Of a DNA stretch of 64,000 nt, positions 10,101 to 20,100 are shown one piece after another (position 1 is the stretch's first letter; each line of letters opens with the position of its first letter). Both the position numbers and the translations under genes were made by a program. The stretch is taken from assembly GCA_023053545.1 (NCBI GenBank), contig JAKZAN010000081.1, forward strand, positions 62,001 through 126,000. The letters run 5' to 3'. Under the pieces are notes generated by a model. It did not search any database. It was given only the letters and a program-made list of their open reading frames with translations, and was not told where the DNA came from. This DNA is from Lepidurus packardi (Eukaryota; Arthropoda; Branchiopoda; Notostraca; Triopsidae).

Positions 10101-11226
10101 AGGACATCAGGGAATGGAAAAAATGAAGAGACGAGCAAGACAGGCAGTGTACTGGCCGAATATGAACTCTTCCATTGAAATGTTAGTAGCCAAATGTACC
10201 AAATGCCAAGAATTGAGAAGCTCTAACAGGGTTGAACCCCTCAAACCGCACCCACTACCATTGAAACCATGGCAGAAAATCGGAGCGGACTTGTTTCAGT
10301 ATGGAAAATACTATTATCTTGTTTTAGTAGATTACTTTTCGAACTATGTGGACTTGTACCGGTTCAAGACCCCAGGAAGCAAAGAAATCATAGCAGCTTT
10401 TCAGGAAACATTTGCGCGGTTTGGAATCCCAGAGATAGTGTTTACGGACAACGGTCCTCAGTTTGCATCCAGAGATTTCAGGCTCTTTGCAACGCAATGG
10501 AATTTTCAACATTGGACGTCCAGTCCATACTTTCCGCAATCCAATGGAATGGCGGAAGCGGCGGTCAAGACAATGAAGACAATGGTAAGTAAAGTGAATG
10601 GCACAGAAGAAGAAGTCAGAAAAGGACTCTTAGCATATCGGAACACGCCGTTGAACCATGGATTTTCTCCAGCAGAAATAATGTTCTCCAAAAGTCTTCG
10701 GGACACGCTGTTACTGAATCCAGATGGAATTAAACAGCACACACGAATATGGGAAAAAGTTTTGGAAAGGAAAAGAGACAATCAGAAGAAACAAAAGTCA
10801 AATTTTGACAAAAAATGGCACAGTCCGTTACGAGAACTGGAAGTTGGGGCTCACGTCTATGTACAGGACCCAGTCAAAAAGACTTGGACAGAAAAGGGCA
10901 AAATTACGGGCAAGGTCAACCAACGGTCCTACTGGATAAAGATGGACAGCGGAAGAGATATAAGACGCAATCGGAGATTTCTTCGCCCTAACAGTATAGA
11001 TCCCTGCTTATCAGATCTAGACCAAGATGAATTTACCCATCATCCGCCGGATAGAGTGCGCGAGAATCCGCCGGGAGATCGACCCTACTTAGTAGATCCG
11101 GTAGACGAACCAACAGAAAGCGAGGGTTCTGGAGCCGGGAACCAAGAAGAGGAGTCCTACACCGCGGATCAAGAAACACAAAAGGAGAGGAGAGAGAATC
11201 CCTCCACACGACACTTACGTACTTAA
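7129..11226 (+). CDS. gag-pol: Gag-Pol polyprotein of a Mag-like Ty3/gypsy retrotransposon
   Basis: A single open frame of 1,365 codons with no internal stop or frameshift encodes the capsid and enzymes that reverse-transcribe and integrate the element. Numbering from the ATG at 7129: Gag (about 1-280) with a retrotransposon capsid region and two zinc knuckles (C243, C246, H251, C257; C264, C267, H272, C279); aspartic protease with DSGA at 332-335 and LLG at 401-403; reverse transcriptase with D555 and IMDD at 615-618; RNase H with D764, E806, D832, D878; integrase with zinc residues H990, H993, C1023, C1026 and the triad D1054, D1107, E1143 (exact DD35E spacing); a GPY/F-like module at about 1239-1287; then an acidic tail. 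All catalytic acids are present. The 7129 start has a good context (AAACATGG) and follows the primer-binding site. ATG 7102 is also in frame but overlaps that site. Residue 1362 onward and the stop come from target-site and satellite DNA, so the native C-terminus is missing. Confidence 0.95.
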   Translation: MDRMDHIVTSISPPKLDLQVQKYDDFKVWREKWEYFSLLSKFQNEPPEFQVALLCSCLSDETLKIVNNLDLTKEQRDKELPAIIEALDGYAKGESNEMLERHKFNQRNQREGETFQEFLTDLKHLIKACNFCDTCRDGILRDRILEGVAEQKTRERLLNVKTIDLKKAIQICMMAESSAQQMQTLQKQKEYGMNRLQKGRYETRGKPDQGSKVNPDHGGRSTNKRNESADPTRLEEEQLTCKCEFCLRNHHKGRRNCPAFGKRCIKCKKLNHFLGSKFCRPATLNEFRVAEEEDDEILYLGAMEESPSKPKWDTVIQLHTKQGFKPVTFKIDSGADVTAIPLTLSRQLGIRDEDLRPTTATLRGPIPIKLRCVGVWQTKMKWKNNVSVDNVYVIDGLTQPLLGKPNIQDLKIVTLNFLEDHQVKDTPNTIPSYLVPFEQSFSGLGKLKGAPFQITLKEDAKPWAITAPRRIPYPYLNKVKAELERMQQMEVIIKVDEPTDWCHPIVVVPKPNGDIRLCLDLTKLNGQVKREYRMLESVEDCLAKIGNAKYFTKLDANSGYWQIPLASESQKLTTFITPFGRFCCLRAPFGVSSLPEHFSGRMDKIIEGCDGVTKIMDDLLIGAEYTSTLAARTIQVVRRAQEEGLTFNREKCEFEKREVKFAGHIISNKGVSADPEKVAAITDFKSPQNLTELKRFLGMANQLAHFSPKLAEATLPLRDLLKKSNEWMWTPKHESAFRKVKTLLTSTPVLTHYDVNRSTKIVVDSSRKNGISYVLLQQKENVWRPVSYGSRYLGPHEENYAMIELECLAATWGCEKAKYYLLGLPNFILETDHKPLIPILNSKCLDQLSPRLQRLRMKLIPFNFKAKWIPGKENLTADALSRAPVRQANRGEELAENKVEAHIGEILKVSFNLADQKLSQFRKELAYDPQTAQTMQYVTHGWPKIISETDEAYPYWKVRGDLTIKDNLLLKNNRLIVPKRMRREVLATLHQGHQGMEKMKRRARQAVYWPNMNSSIEMLVAKCTKCQELRSSNRVEPLKPHPLPLKPWQKIGADLFQYGKYYYLVLVDYFSNYVDLYRFKTPGSKEIIAAFQETFARFGIPEIVFTDNGPQFASRDFRLFATQWNFQHWTSSPYFPQSNGMAEAAVKTMKTMVSKVNGTEEEVRKGLLAYRNTPLNHGFSPAEIMFSKSLRDTLLLNPDGIKQHTRIWEKVLERKRDNQKKQKSNFDKKWHSPLRELEVGAHVYVQDPVKKTWTEKGKITGKVNQRSYWIKMDSGRDIRRNRRFLRPNSIDPCLSDLDQDEFTHHPPDRVRENPPGDRPYLVDPVDEPTESEGSGAGNQEEESYTADQETQKERRENPSTRHLRT
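11180..11198 (+). promoter_or_regulatory. Candidate polypurine tract
   Basis: Nineteen consecutive purines (AAAAGGAGAGGAGAGAGAA) lie 15 bp before the element's end. In LTR elements a purine run just before the 3' LTR primes plus-strand synthesis. Here it also encodes part of the tail (KERRE), so it may be only coding sequence. If it is the tract, almost nothing but the 3' LTR has been lost. Confidence 0.45.
11206..11213 (+). repeat. Remnant of the 3' LTR terminus
   Basis: ACACGACA matches the last 8 bp of the 5' LTR (7095-7102) and is followed at once by the target duplication. Bases before it do not match the LTR. The deletion breakpoint lies in or beside this match, so the true remnant could be a few bases shorter if part of it came from the gag-pol side. 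Confidence 0.7.
11214..11218. repeat. 5-bp target-site duplication, right copy
   Basis: CTTAC, identical to 6980-6984, followed by GTACTTAATTAATTC, which is the normal continuation of this satellite variant. Confidence 0.93.
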
Positions 11227-12786
11227 TTAATTCTTTACGGTCTGAATTAATTTCTTACGGACTGAATTATTTCCTTACGGACTGAATTAATACCTTACGG
11301 ACTGAATTAAATCCTTACGGACTGAATTAATTCCTTACGGACTGAATTAATTCCTTACGGACTGAAATAATTCCTTACTGACTGAAATAATTCCTTACTG
11401 ACTGAATTAATTCCTTACGGACTGAACTAATTCCTTACGGACTGAATTAATTCCTTACGGACTGAATTAATTCCTTACGGACTGAATTAATTCTTTAGGA
11501 TTGATTGAATTCCATTCTTACTGAAATAATTCCTTACGGACTGAATTAATTCCTTACGGACTGAATTAATTCTTTAGGATTGATTGAATTCCATTCTTAC
11601 TGAATTAATTCCTTACGGACTGAATTAATTCTTTAGGATTGATTGAATTCCATTCTTACTGAATTAATTCCTTACGGACTGAATTATTTCCTTACGCACT
11701 GAATTAATTCTTTAGGATTGATTAAATTCCATTCTTACTGAAATAATTCCTTACGGACTGAATTAATTCCTTACGGACTGAATCAATTCCTTACGGACTG
11801 AATTAATTCCTTACGGACTTAATTAATTCTTTACTGGCTGAATTAATTCCTTACGGACTGAATTAATTCTTTAGGATTGATTAAATTCCTTACTTACTGA
11901 ATTAATTCCTTACGGACTGAATTAATTCCCTACGGAATGAATTAATACTTTACGGAATGAATTAATTCCTTACGGACTGAATTAATTCCTTACGGAATGG
12001 ATTAATTCCTTACGGACTGAATTAATTCCTTACGGACTGAATTAATTCTTTAGGATTGATTAAATTCCTTACTTACTGAATTAATTCCTTACGGACTGAA
12101 TTAATTCCTTACAGAATGAATTAATACCTTACGGACTGAATTAATTCCTTACGGACTGAATTAATTCCTTACGGAATGGATTAATTCCTTACGGACTGAA
12201 TTAATTCCTTACGGACTGAACTAATTCTTTACGGACTTAATTAATTCCTTACGGACTGAATTAATTCTTTACGGACAGAATTAATTCCTTACGGACAGAA
12301 TTAATTCCTTACGGAATGAATTAATTCCTTACGGACTGAATTAATTCTTTAGGATTGATTAAATTCCTTACTTACTGAATTAATTCCTTACGGACTGAAT
12401 TAATTCCTTACGGAATGAATTAATTCCTTACGGACTGAATTAATTAATTACGGACTGAATTAATTCCTTACGGAATGGATTAATTCCTTAAGGACTGAAT
12501 TAATTCCTTACGGACTGAACTAATTCTTTACGGACTTAATTAATTCCTTACGGACTTAATTAATTCCTTGCGAACTGAAATAATTAATTACGGACTGAAT
12601 TAAATCCTTACAGACTGAATTAATTCCTTACGGACTGAATTAATTCTTTACGGACTGAATTAATTCCTTACGGATTGAATTAATTCCTTACGTACTGAAT
12701 TAATTCCGTACGGACTGAATTAAATCCTTACGGACTGACTTAATTCCTTATGGACTGAATTAATTCATTACGGACTGAATTAATTC
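11219..12786 (+). repeat. Satellite stretch right of the element
   Basis: Ordinary monomers with 39-bp dimers, then a local family marked by GGAATGGATTAATTCC and CTTTAGGATTGATTAAATTCC. The latter appears near 11.87, 12.05 and 12.35 kb and again near 28.9 and 29.1 kb. The first few hundred bases match the empty-site paralogue at 27.69 kb, apart from one missing 20-bp unit near 11280. Confidence 0.85.
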
Positions 12787-15700
12787 CTTAAGGAATTAAT
12801 GAATTACTTACGGACTTAATTAATTCATTACGGACTGAAATAATTTCTTACGGACTGAATGATTTCATTACGGACCTAATTAAATCCTTACAGACTGAAT
12901 TTATTCCTTATGGGCTGAATTAATTCCTTACGGACTGAATCAAATCACTGAATAAATTCCTTACGGACTGAATTAATTCCTTACTTACTGAATTAATTCC
13001 TTACCGATTTTATTAATTCCTTTCGGAATGAATTGATTCCTAACGTACTAATTAGTTCCTTACGAACTTAATTAATTCATTACGGACTGAATTAATTATT
13101 TTGGATTGATTGAATTCCTTACTTACTGAATTAATTCCTTACGGACTGAATTAATTCCTTACGGACTGAATTAATTCCTTACGGACTGAATTAATTCCTT
13201 ACGGACTGAATTAATTCCTTACGGACTGAATTAATACCTTACGGACTGAATCAAATCACTGAATAAATTCCTTACGGACTGAATTAATTCCTTACGGACT
13301 GAATCAAATCACTGAATAAATTCCTTACGGATTGAATTAATTCCTTACGGACTGAATTAATTCCTTTAGGAATGAATTAATTCCTTGCGGACGGAAATAA
13401 TTCCTTACGGACTGAATTAATTAATTACGGACTGAATTTATTTATTACGGACTTAATTAAATCCTTACAGACTGAATTAATTCCTTACGTAAATAATTAA
13501 TTCCTTACGGACTGAATTAATTCCTTACGGACTGAATTAATTCCTTACGGACTGGATTAATTCCTTACGGACTGAATTAATACCTTACGGACTGAATTAA
13601 ATCCTTACGGACTGAATTCATTTCCTTACGGACTTAATTTATTCCTTACGGACTATATTAATTCCTTACGGACTGAATTAATTCTTTACGGACTGAATTA
13701 ATTCCTTACGGACTGAATTAATTCCTTACGGACTGAATTAATTCCTTACGGACGGAATTAATTCTTTACGGACTTAATTAATTCTTTACGGACTTAATTA
13801 ATTCCTTACGGACTTAATGAATTCCTTACGTACTTAATTAATTCTTTACGGTCTGAATTAATTCCTTACGGACTGATTTAATTCATTATGGACTTAACTA
13901 ATTCCGTAAAGAATGAATGAATTAATTACGGACTGAGTTAATTCCTTACGGACTGAAATAATTCCTTACGGACTGAATCAATTCCTTACGGACTGAATTA
14001 ATACCTTACGGACTGAATTAAATCCTTACGGACTGAATTAATTCCTTAAGGACGGAATTAATTATTTACGGTCTGAATTAATTCCGTACGGATTTAATTA
14101 ATTCCTTACGGACTTAATTAATTCCTTACTTACTTAATTAATTCTTTACGGTCTGAATTAATTCCGTACGGATTTAATTAATTCCTTACGGACTGAAATA
14201 ATTCCTTACGGACTGAATTAAGTCCTTACGGACTGAATCAATTCCTTACAGACTGAATAAATTCCTTACGGACTGAATTAATTCCTTACGGACTGAATCA
14301 ATTCCTTACGGACTGAATTAATTCCTTACGGACTGAATTAATTCCTTACGGACTGAATCATTTCCTTACGGACTGAATTAATTCTTTAGGATTGATTGAA
14401 TTCCTTTCTTACTGAATTAATTTCATACGGACGGAATTAATTCTTTACGGACTTAATTAATTCCTTACGTACATAATTAATTCTTTACGGTCTGAATTTA
14501 TTCCTTACGGACTGAATTATTTCCTTACGGACTGAATTAATTCTTTAGGATTGATTGAATTCCTTTCTTAATGAATTAATTCCTTACGGACTGAATTAAT
14601 TCCTTAATTAATTCCATACGGACTGAATTAATTTCATACGGACTGAATTAATTCATTACGGACTTATTTAATCGATTTCGGACTGAATTAATTCCTTACG
14701 TACTGAACTTATTCCTTACGGACTGAATTAATTCCTTACGGACTGAATTAATTCCTTACGGACTGAATTAATTCCTTACGGACTGAATTAATACCTTACG
14801 GACTGAATTAAATCCTTACGGACTGAATTAATTCCTTACGGACTGAGTTAATTCCTTACGGACTGAATTAATTCTTTAGGATTGATTGAATTCCATTCTT
14901 ACTGAATTAATTCCTTACGGACTGAATTAATTCTTTAGGATTAATTGAATTCCATTCTTACTGAATTAATTCCTTACGGACTGAATTATTTCCTTACGGA
15001 CTGAATTAATTCTTTAGGATTGATTGAATTCCATTCTTACTGAAATAATTCCTTACGGACTGAATTAAGTCCTTACGGACTGAATCAATTCCTTACAGAC
15101 TGAATTAATTCCTTACGGACAGAATTAATTCCTTACGGACTGAATCATTTCCTTACGGACTGAATTAATTCTTTAGGATTGATTGAATTCCATTCTTACT
15201 GAATTAATTCCTTACGGACTGAACTATTTCCTTACGGACTGAATTAATTCTTTAGGATTGATTGAATTCCAATCTTACTGAAATAATTCCTTACGGACTG
15301 AATTAATTCCTTACGGACTGAATCAATTCCTTACGGACTGAATTAATTCCTTACGGACTGAATTAATTCCTTACGGACTGAATCATTTCCTTACGGACTG
15401 AATTAATTCTTTAGGATTGATTGAATTCCTTTCTTACTGAATTAATTTCATACGGACGGAATTAATTCTTTACGGACTTAATTAATTCCTTACGTACTTA
15501 ATTAATTCTTTACGGTCTGAATTAATTCCTTACGGACTGAATTATTTCCTTACGGACTGAATTAATTCTTTAGGATTGATTGAATTCCTTTCTTAATGAA
15601 TTAATTCCTTACGGACTGAATTAATTCCTTAATTAATTCCATACGGACTGAATTAATTTCATACGGACTGAATTAATTCATTACGGACTTAATTAATCGA

Positions 15701-17130
15701 TTTCGGACTGAATGAATTCCTTACGTACTGAACTTATTCCTTACGGACTGAATTAATTCCTTACGGACTGAATTAATTCCTTACGGACTGAATTAATTCC
15801 TTACGGACTGAATTAATACCTTACGGACTGAATTAAATCCTTACGGACTGAATTAATTCCTTACGGACTGAGTTAATTCCTTACGGACTGAATTAATTCT
15901 TTAGGATTGATTGAATTCCATTCTTACTGAATTAATTCCTTACGGACTGAATTAATTCTTTAGGATTAATTGAATTCCATTCTTACTGAATTAATTCCTT
16001 ACGGACTGAATTATTTCCTTACGGACTGAATTAATTCTTTAGGATTGATTGAATTCCATTCTTACTGAAATAATTCCTTACGGACTGAATTAAGTCCTTA
16101 CGGACTGAATCAATTCCTTACAGACTGAATTAATTCCTTACGGACAGAATTAATTCCTTACGGACTGAATCATTTCCTTACGGACTGAATTAATTCTTTA
16201 GGATTGATTGAATTCCATTCTTACTGAATTAATTCCTTACGGACTGAACTATTTCCTTACGGACTGAATTAATTCTTTAGGATTGATTGAATTCCAATCT
16301 TACTGAAATAATTCCTTACGGACTGAATTAATTCCTTACGGACTGAATCAATTCCTTACGGACTGAATTAATTCCTTACGGACTGAATTAATTCCTTACG
16401 GACTGAATCATTTCCTTACGGACTGAATTAATTCTTTAGGATTGATTGAATTCCTTTCTTACTGAATTAATTTCATACGGACGGAATTAATTCTTTACGG
16501 ACTTAATTAATTCCTTACGTACTTAATTAATTCTTTACGGTCTGAATTAATTCCTTACGGACTGAATTATTTCCTTACGGACTGAATTAATTCTTTAGGA
16601 TTGATTGAATTCCTTTCTTAATGAATTAATTCCTTACGGACTGAATTAATTCCTTAATTAATTCCATACGGACTGAATTAATTTCATACGGACTGAATTA
16701 ATTCATTACGGACTTAATTAATCGATTTCGGACTGAATTAATTCCTTACGGACTGAGTTAATTCCTTACGGACTGAATTAATTCTTTAGGATTGATTGAA
16801 TTCCATTCTTACTGAATTAATTCCTTACGGACTGAATTAATTCTTTAGGATTGATTGAATTCCATTCTTATTGAATTAATTCCTTACGGACTGAATTATT
16901 TCCTTACGGACTGAATTAATTCTTTAGGATTGATTGAATTCCATTCTTACTGAAATAATTCCTTACGGACTGAATTAATTCCTTACGGACTGAATCAATT
17001 CCTTACGGACTGAATTAATTCCTTACGGACTGAATTAATTCCTTACGGACTGAATTAATTCCTTACGGACTGAATCATTTCCTTACGGACTGAATTAATT
17101 CTTTAGGATTGATTGAATTCCATTCTTACT
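12787..17130 (+). repeat. Segmental duplicate of about 735-6300
   Basis: The first part (to about 14052) matches 735-2000 at +12,052. From 14051 it matches 2916 onward at +11,135, and after the 297-bp difference it matches at +10,838 (TATTGAATTA at 6031 and 16869). The switch at 14051 is a recombination joint at the shared word GGAC. Within it the 1,025-bp unit repeats at 14380, 15405 and 16430. Subtracting the 4,234-bp insertion, the original spacing of the copies was about 6.6-7.8 kb. Confidence 0.85.
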
Positions 17131-20100
17131 GAATTAATTCCTTACGGACTGAACTATTTCCTTACGGACTGAATTAATTCTTTAGGATTGATTGAATTCC
17201 AATCTTACTGAAATAATTCCTTACGGACTGAATTAATTCCTTACGGACTGAATCAATTCCTTACGGACTGAATTAATTCCTTACGGACTGAATTAATTCC
17301 TTACGGACTGAATCATTTCCTTACGGACTGAATTAATTCTTTAGGATTGATTGAATTCCTTTCTTACTGAATTAATTCCTTACGGACTGAATTAATTCCT
17401 TAATTAATTCCATACGGACTGAATTAATTTCATACGGACTGAATTAATTCATTACGGACTTAATTAATCGATTTCGGACTGAATTAATTCCTTACGTACT
17501 GAACTTATTCCTTACGGACTGAATTAATTCCTTACGGACTGAATTAATTCCTTACGGACTGAATTAATTCCTTACGGACTGAATTAATACCTTACGGACT
17601 GAATTAAATCCTTACGGACTGAATTAATTCCTTACGGACTGAGTTAATTCCTTACGGACTGAATTAATTCTTTAGGATTGATTGAATTCCATTCTTACTG
17701 AATTAATTCCTTACGGATTGAATTAATTCTTTAGGATTAATTGAATTCCATTCTTACTGAATTAACTCCTTACGGACTGAATAATTTCCTTACGGACTGA
17801 ATTAATTCTTTAGGATTGATTGAATTCCATTCTTACTGAAATAATTCCTTACGGACTGAATTAAGTCCTTACGGACTGAATCAATTCCTTACAGACTGAA
17901 TTAATTACTTACGGATAGAATTAATTCCTTACGGACTGAATCATTTCCTTACGGACTGAATTAATTCTTTAGGATTGATTGAATTCCATTCTTACTGAAT
18001 TAATTCCTTACGGACTGAACTATTTCCTTACGGACTGAATTAATTCTTTAGGATTGATTGAATTCCAATCTTACTGAAATAATTCCTTACGGACTGAATT
18101 AATTCCTTACGGACTGAATCAATTCCTTACGGACTGAATTAATTCCTTACGGACTGAATTAATTCCTTACGGACTGAATCATTTCCTTACGGACTGAATT
18201 AATTCTTTAGGATTGATTGAATTCCTTTCTTACTGAATTAATTTCATACGGACGGAATTAATTCTTTAAGGACTTAATTAATTCCTTACGTACTTAATTA
18301 ATTCTTTACGGTCTGAATTAATTCTTTACGGACTGAATTATTTCCTTACGGACTGAATTAATTCTTTAGGATTGATTGAATTCCTTTCTTAATGAATTAA
18401 TTCCTTACGGACTGAATTAATTCCTTAATTAATTCCATACGGACTGAATTAATTTCAAACGGACTGAATTAATTCATTACGGACTTAATTAATCGATTTC
18501 GGACTGAATTAATTCCTTACGGACTGAGTTAATTCCTTACGGACTGAATTAATTCTTTAGGATTGATTGAATTCCATTCTTACTGAATTAATTCCTTACG
18601 GACTGAATTAATTCTTTAGGATTGATTGAATTCCATTCTTACTGAATTAATTCCTTACGGACTGAATTATTTCCTTACGGACTGAATTAATTCTTTAGGA
18701 TTGATTGAATTCCATTCTTACTGAAATAATTCCTTACGGACTGAATTAATTCCTTACGGACTGAATCAATTCCTTACGGACTGAATTAATTCCTTACGGA
18801 CTGAATTAATTCCTTACGGACTGAATTAATACCTTACGGACTGAATTAAATCCTTACGGACTGAATTAATTCCTTACGGACTTAATTAATTCCTTACGGA
18901 CTTAATTTATTCCTTACGGACTATATTAATTCCTTACGGACTGAATTAATTCATTACGGACTGAATTAATTCCTTACGGACTGAATTAATTCCTTACGGA
19001 CTTAATGAATTCCTTACGTACTTAATTAATTCTTTACGGTCTGAATTAATTTCTTACGGACTGAATTATTTCCTTACGGACTGAATTAATTCCTTACGGA
19101 CTGAATTAATACCTTACGGACTGAATTAAATCCTTACGGACTGAATTAATTCCTTACGGACTGAATTAATTCCTTACGGACTGAAATAATTCCTTACTGA
19201 CTGAAATAATTCCTTACTGACTGAATTAATTCCTTACGGACTGAACTAATTCCTTACGGACTGAATTAATTCCTTACGGACTGAATTAATTCCTTACGGA
19301 CTGAATTAATTCTTTAGGATTGATTGAATTCCATTCTTACTGAAATAATTCCTTACGGACTGAATTAATTCCTTACGGACTGAATTAATTCTTTAGGATT
19401 GATTGAATTCCATTCTTACTGAATTAATTCCTTACGGACTGAATTATTTCCTTACGGACTGAATTAATTCTTTAGGATTCATTGAATTCCATTCTTACTG
19501 AAATAATTCCTTACGGACTGAATTAATTCCTTACGGACTGAATCAATTCCTTACGGACTGAATTAATTCCTTACGGACTGAATTAATTCCTTACGGACTG
19601 AATTAATTCCTTCCGGACTGAATTAAATCCTTACGGACTGAATTCATTTCCTTACGGACTGAATTAATTCTTTAGGATTGATTGAATTCCATTCTTACTG
19701 AATTAATTCCTTACGGACTGAACTATTTCCTTACGGACTGAATTAATTCTTTAGGATTGATTGAATTCCAATCTTACTGAAATAATTCCTTACGGACTGA
19801 ATTAATTCCTTACGGACTGAATCAATTCCTTACGGACTGAATTAATTCCTTACGGACTGAATTAATTCCTTACGGACTGAATCATTTCCTTACGGACTGA
19901 ATTAATTCTTTAGGATTGATTGAATTCCTTTCTTACTGAATTAATTTCATACGGACGGAATTAATTCTTTACGGACTTAATTAATTCCTTACGTACTTAA
20001 TTAATTCTTTACGGTCTGAATTAATTCCTTACGGACTGAATTATTTCCTTACGGACTGAATTAATTCTTTAGGATTGATTGAATTCCTTTCTTAATGAAT

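Larger units (their letters stand above)
6985..11213 (+). mobile_element. Ty3/gypsy (Mag-like) LTR retrotransposon, 3' LTR lost
   Basis: A 4,229-bp insertion, the only non-satellite DNA in the window. Order: 118-bp 5' LTR (TG...CA), tRNA-Ser-type primer-binding site, one gag-pol frame with protease, RT, RNase H and integrase, a purine tract, then a terminal ACACGACA. A 5-bp target duplication flanks both ends, so the ends are those made by integrase. A complete element should end with a second 118-bp LTR. Here only about 8 bp of it remain, so the copy has suffered a deletion after insertion or is misassembled. Fused gag-pol order, the tRNA-Ser primer, the tiny LTR and the domain motifs point to the Mag clade; that clade call is from memory of family features, not a search. 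There is no env gene and no chromodomain. Confidence 0.93.

Noticed and set aside
10996-11213. Chromodomain at the integrase C-terminus that could explain targeting to heterochromatin
   Set aside because: The tail is acidic, proline-rich and lacks the aromatic-cage pattern of a chromodomain; Mag-like elements generally lack one.
6985-11226. Env gene (infectious retrovirus)
   Set aside because: No reading frame follows pol; the element ends 15 bp after the purine tract, and no signal peptide or membrane segment is seen.
11226-11280. Second LTR hidden in the satellite after the element
   Set aside because: The sequence after 11213 is the 5-bp duplication and then normal satellite identical to other array positions; nothing resembles the 118-bp LTR.
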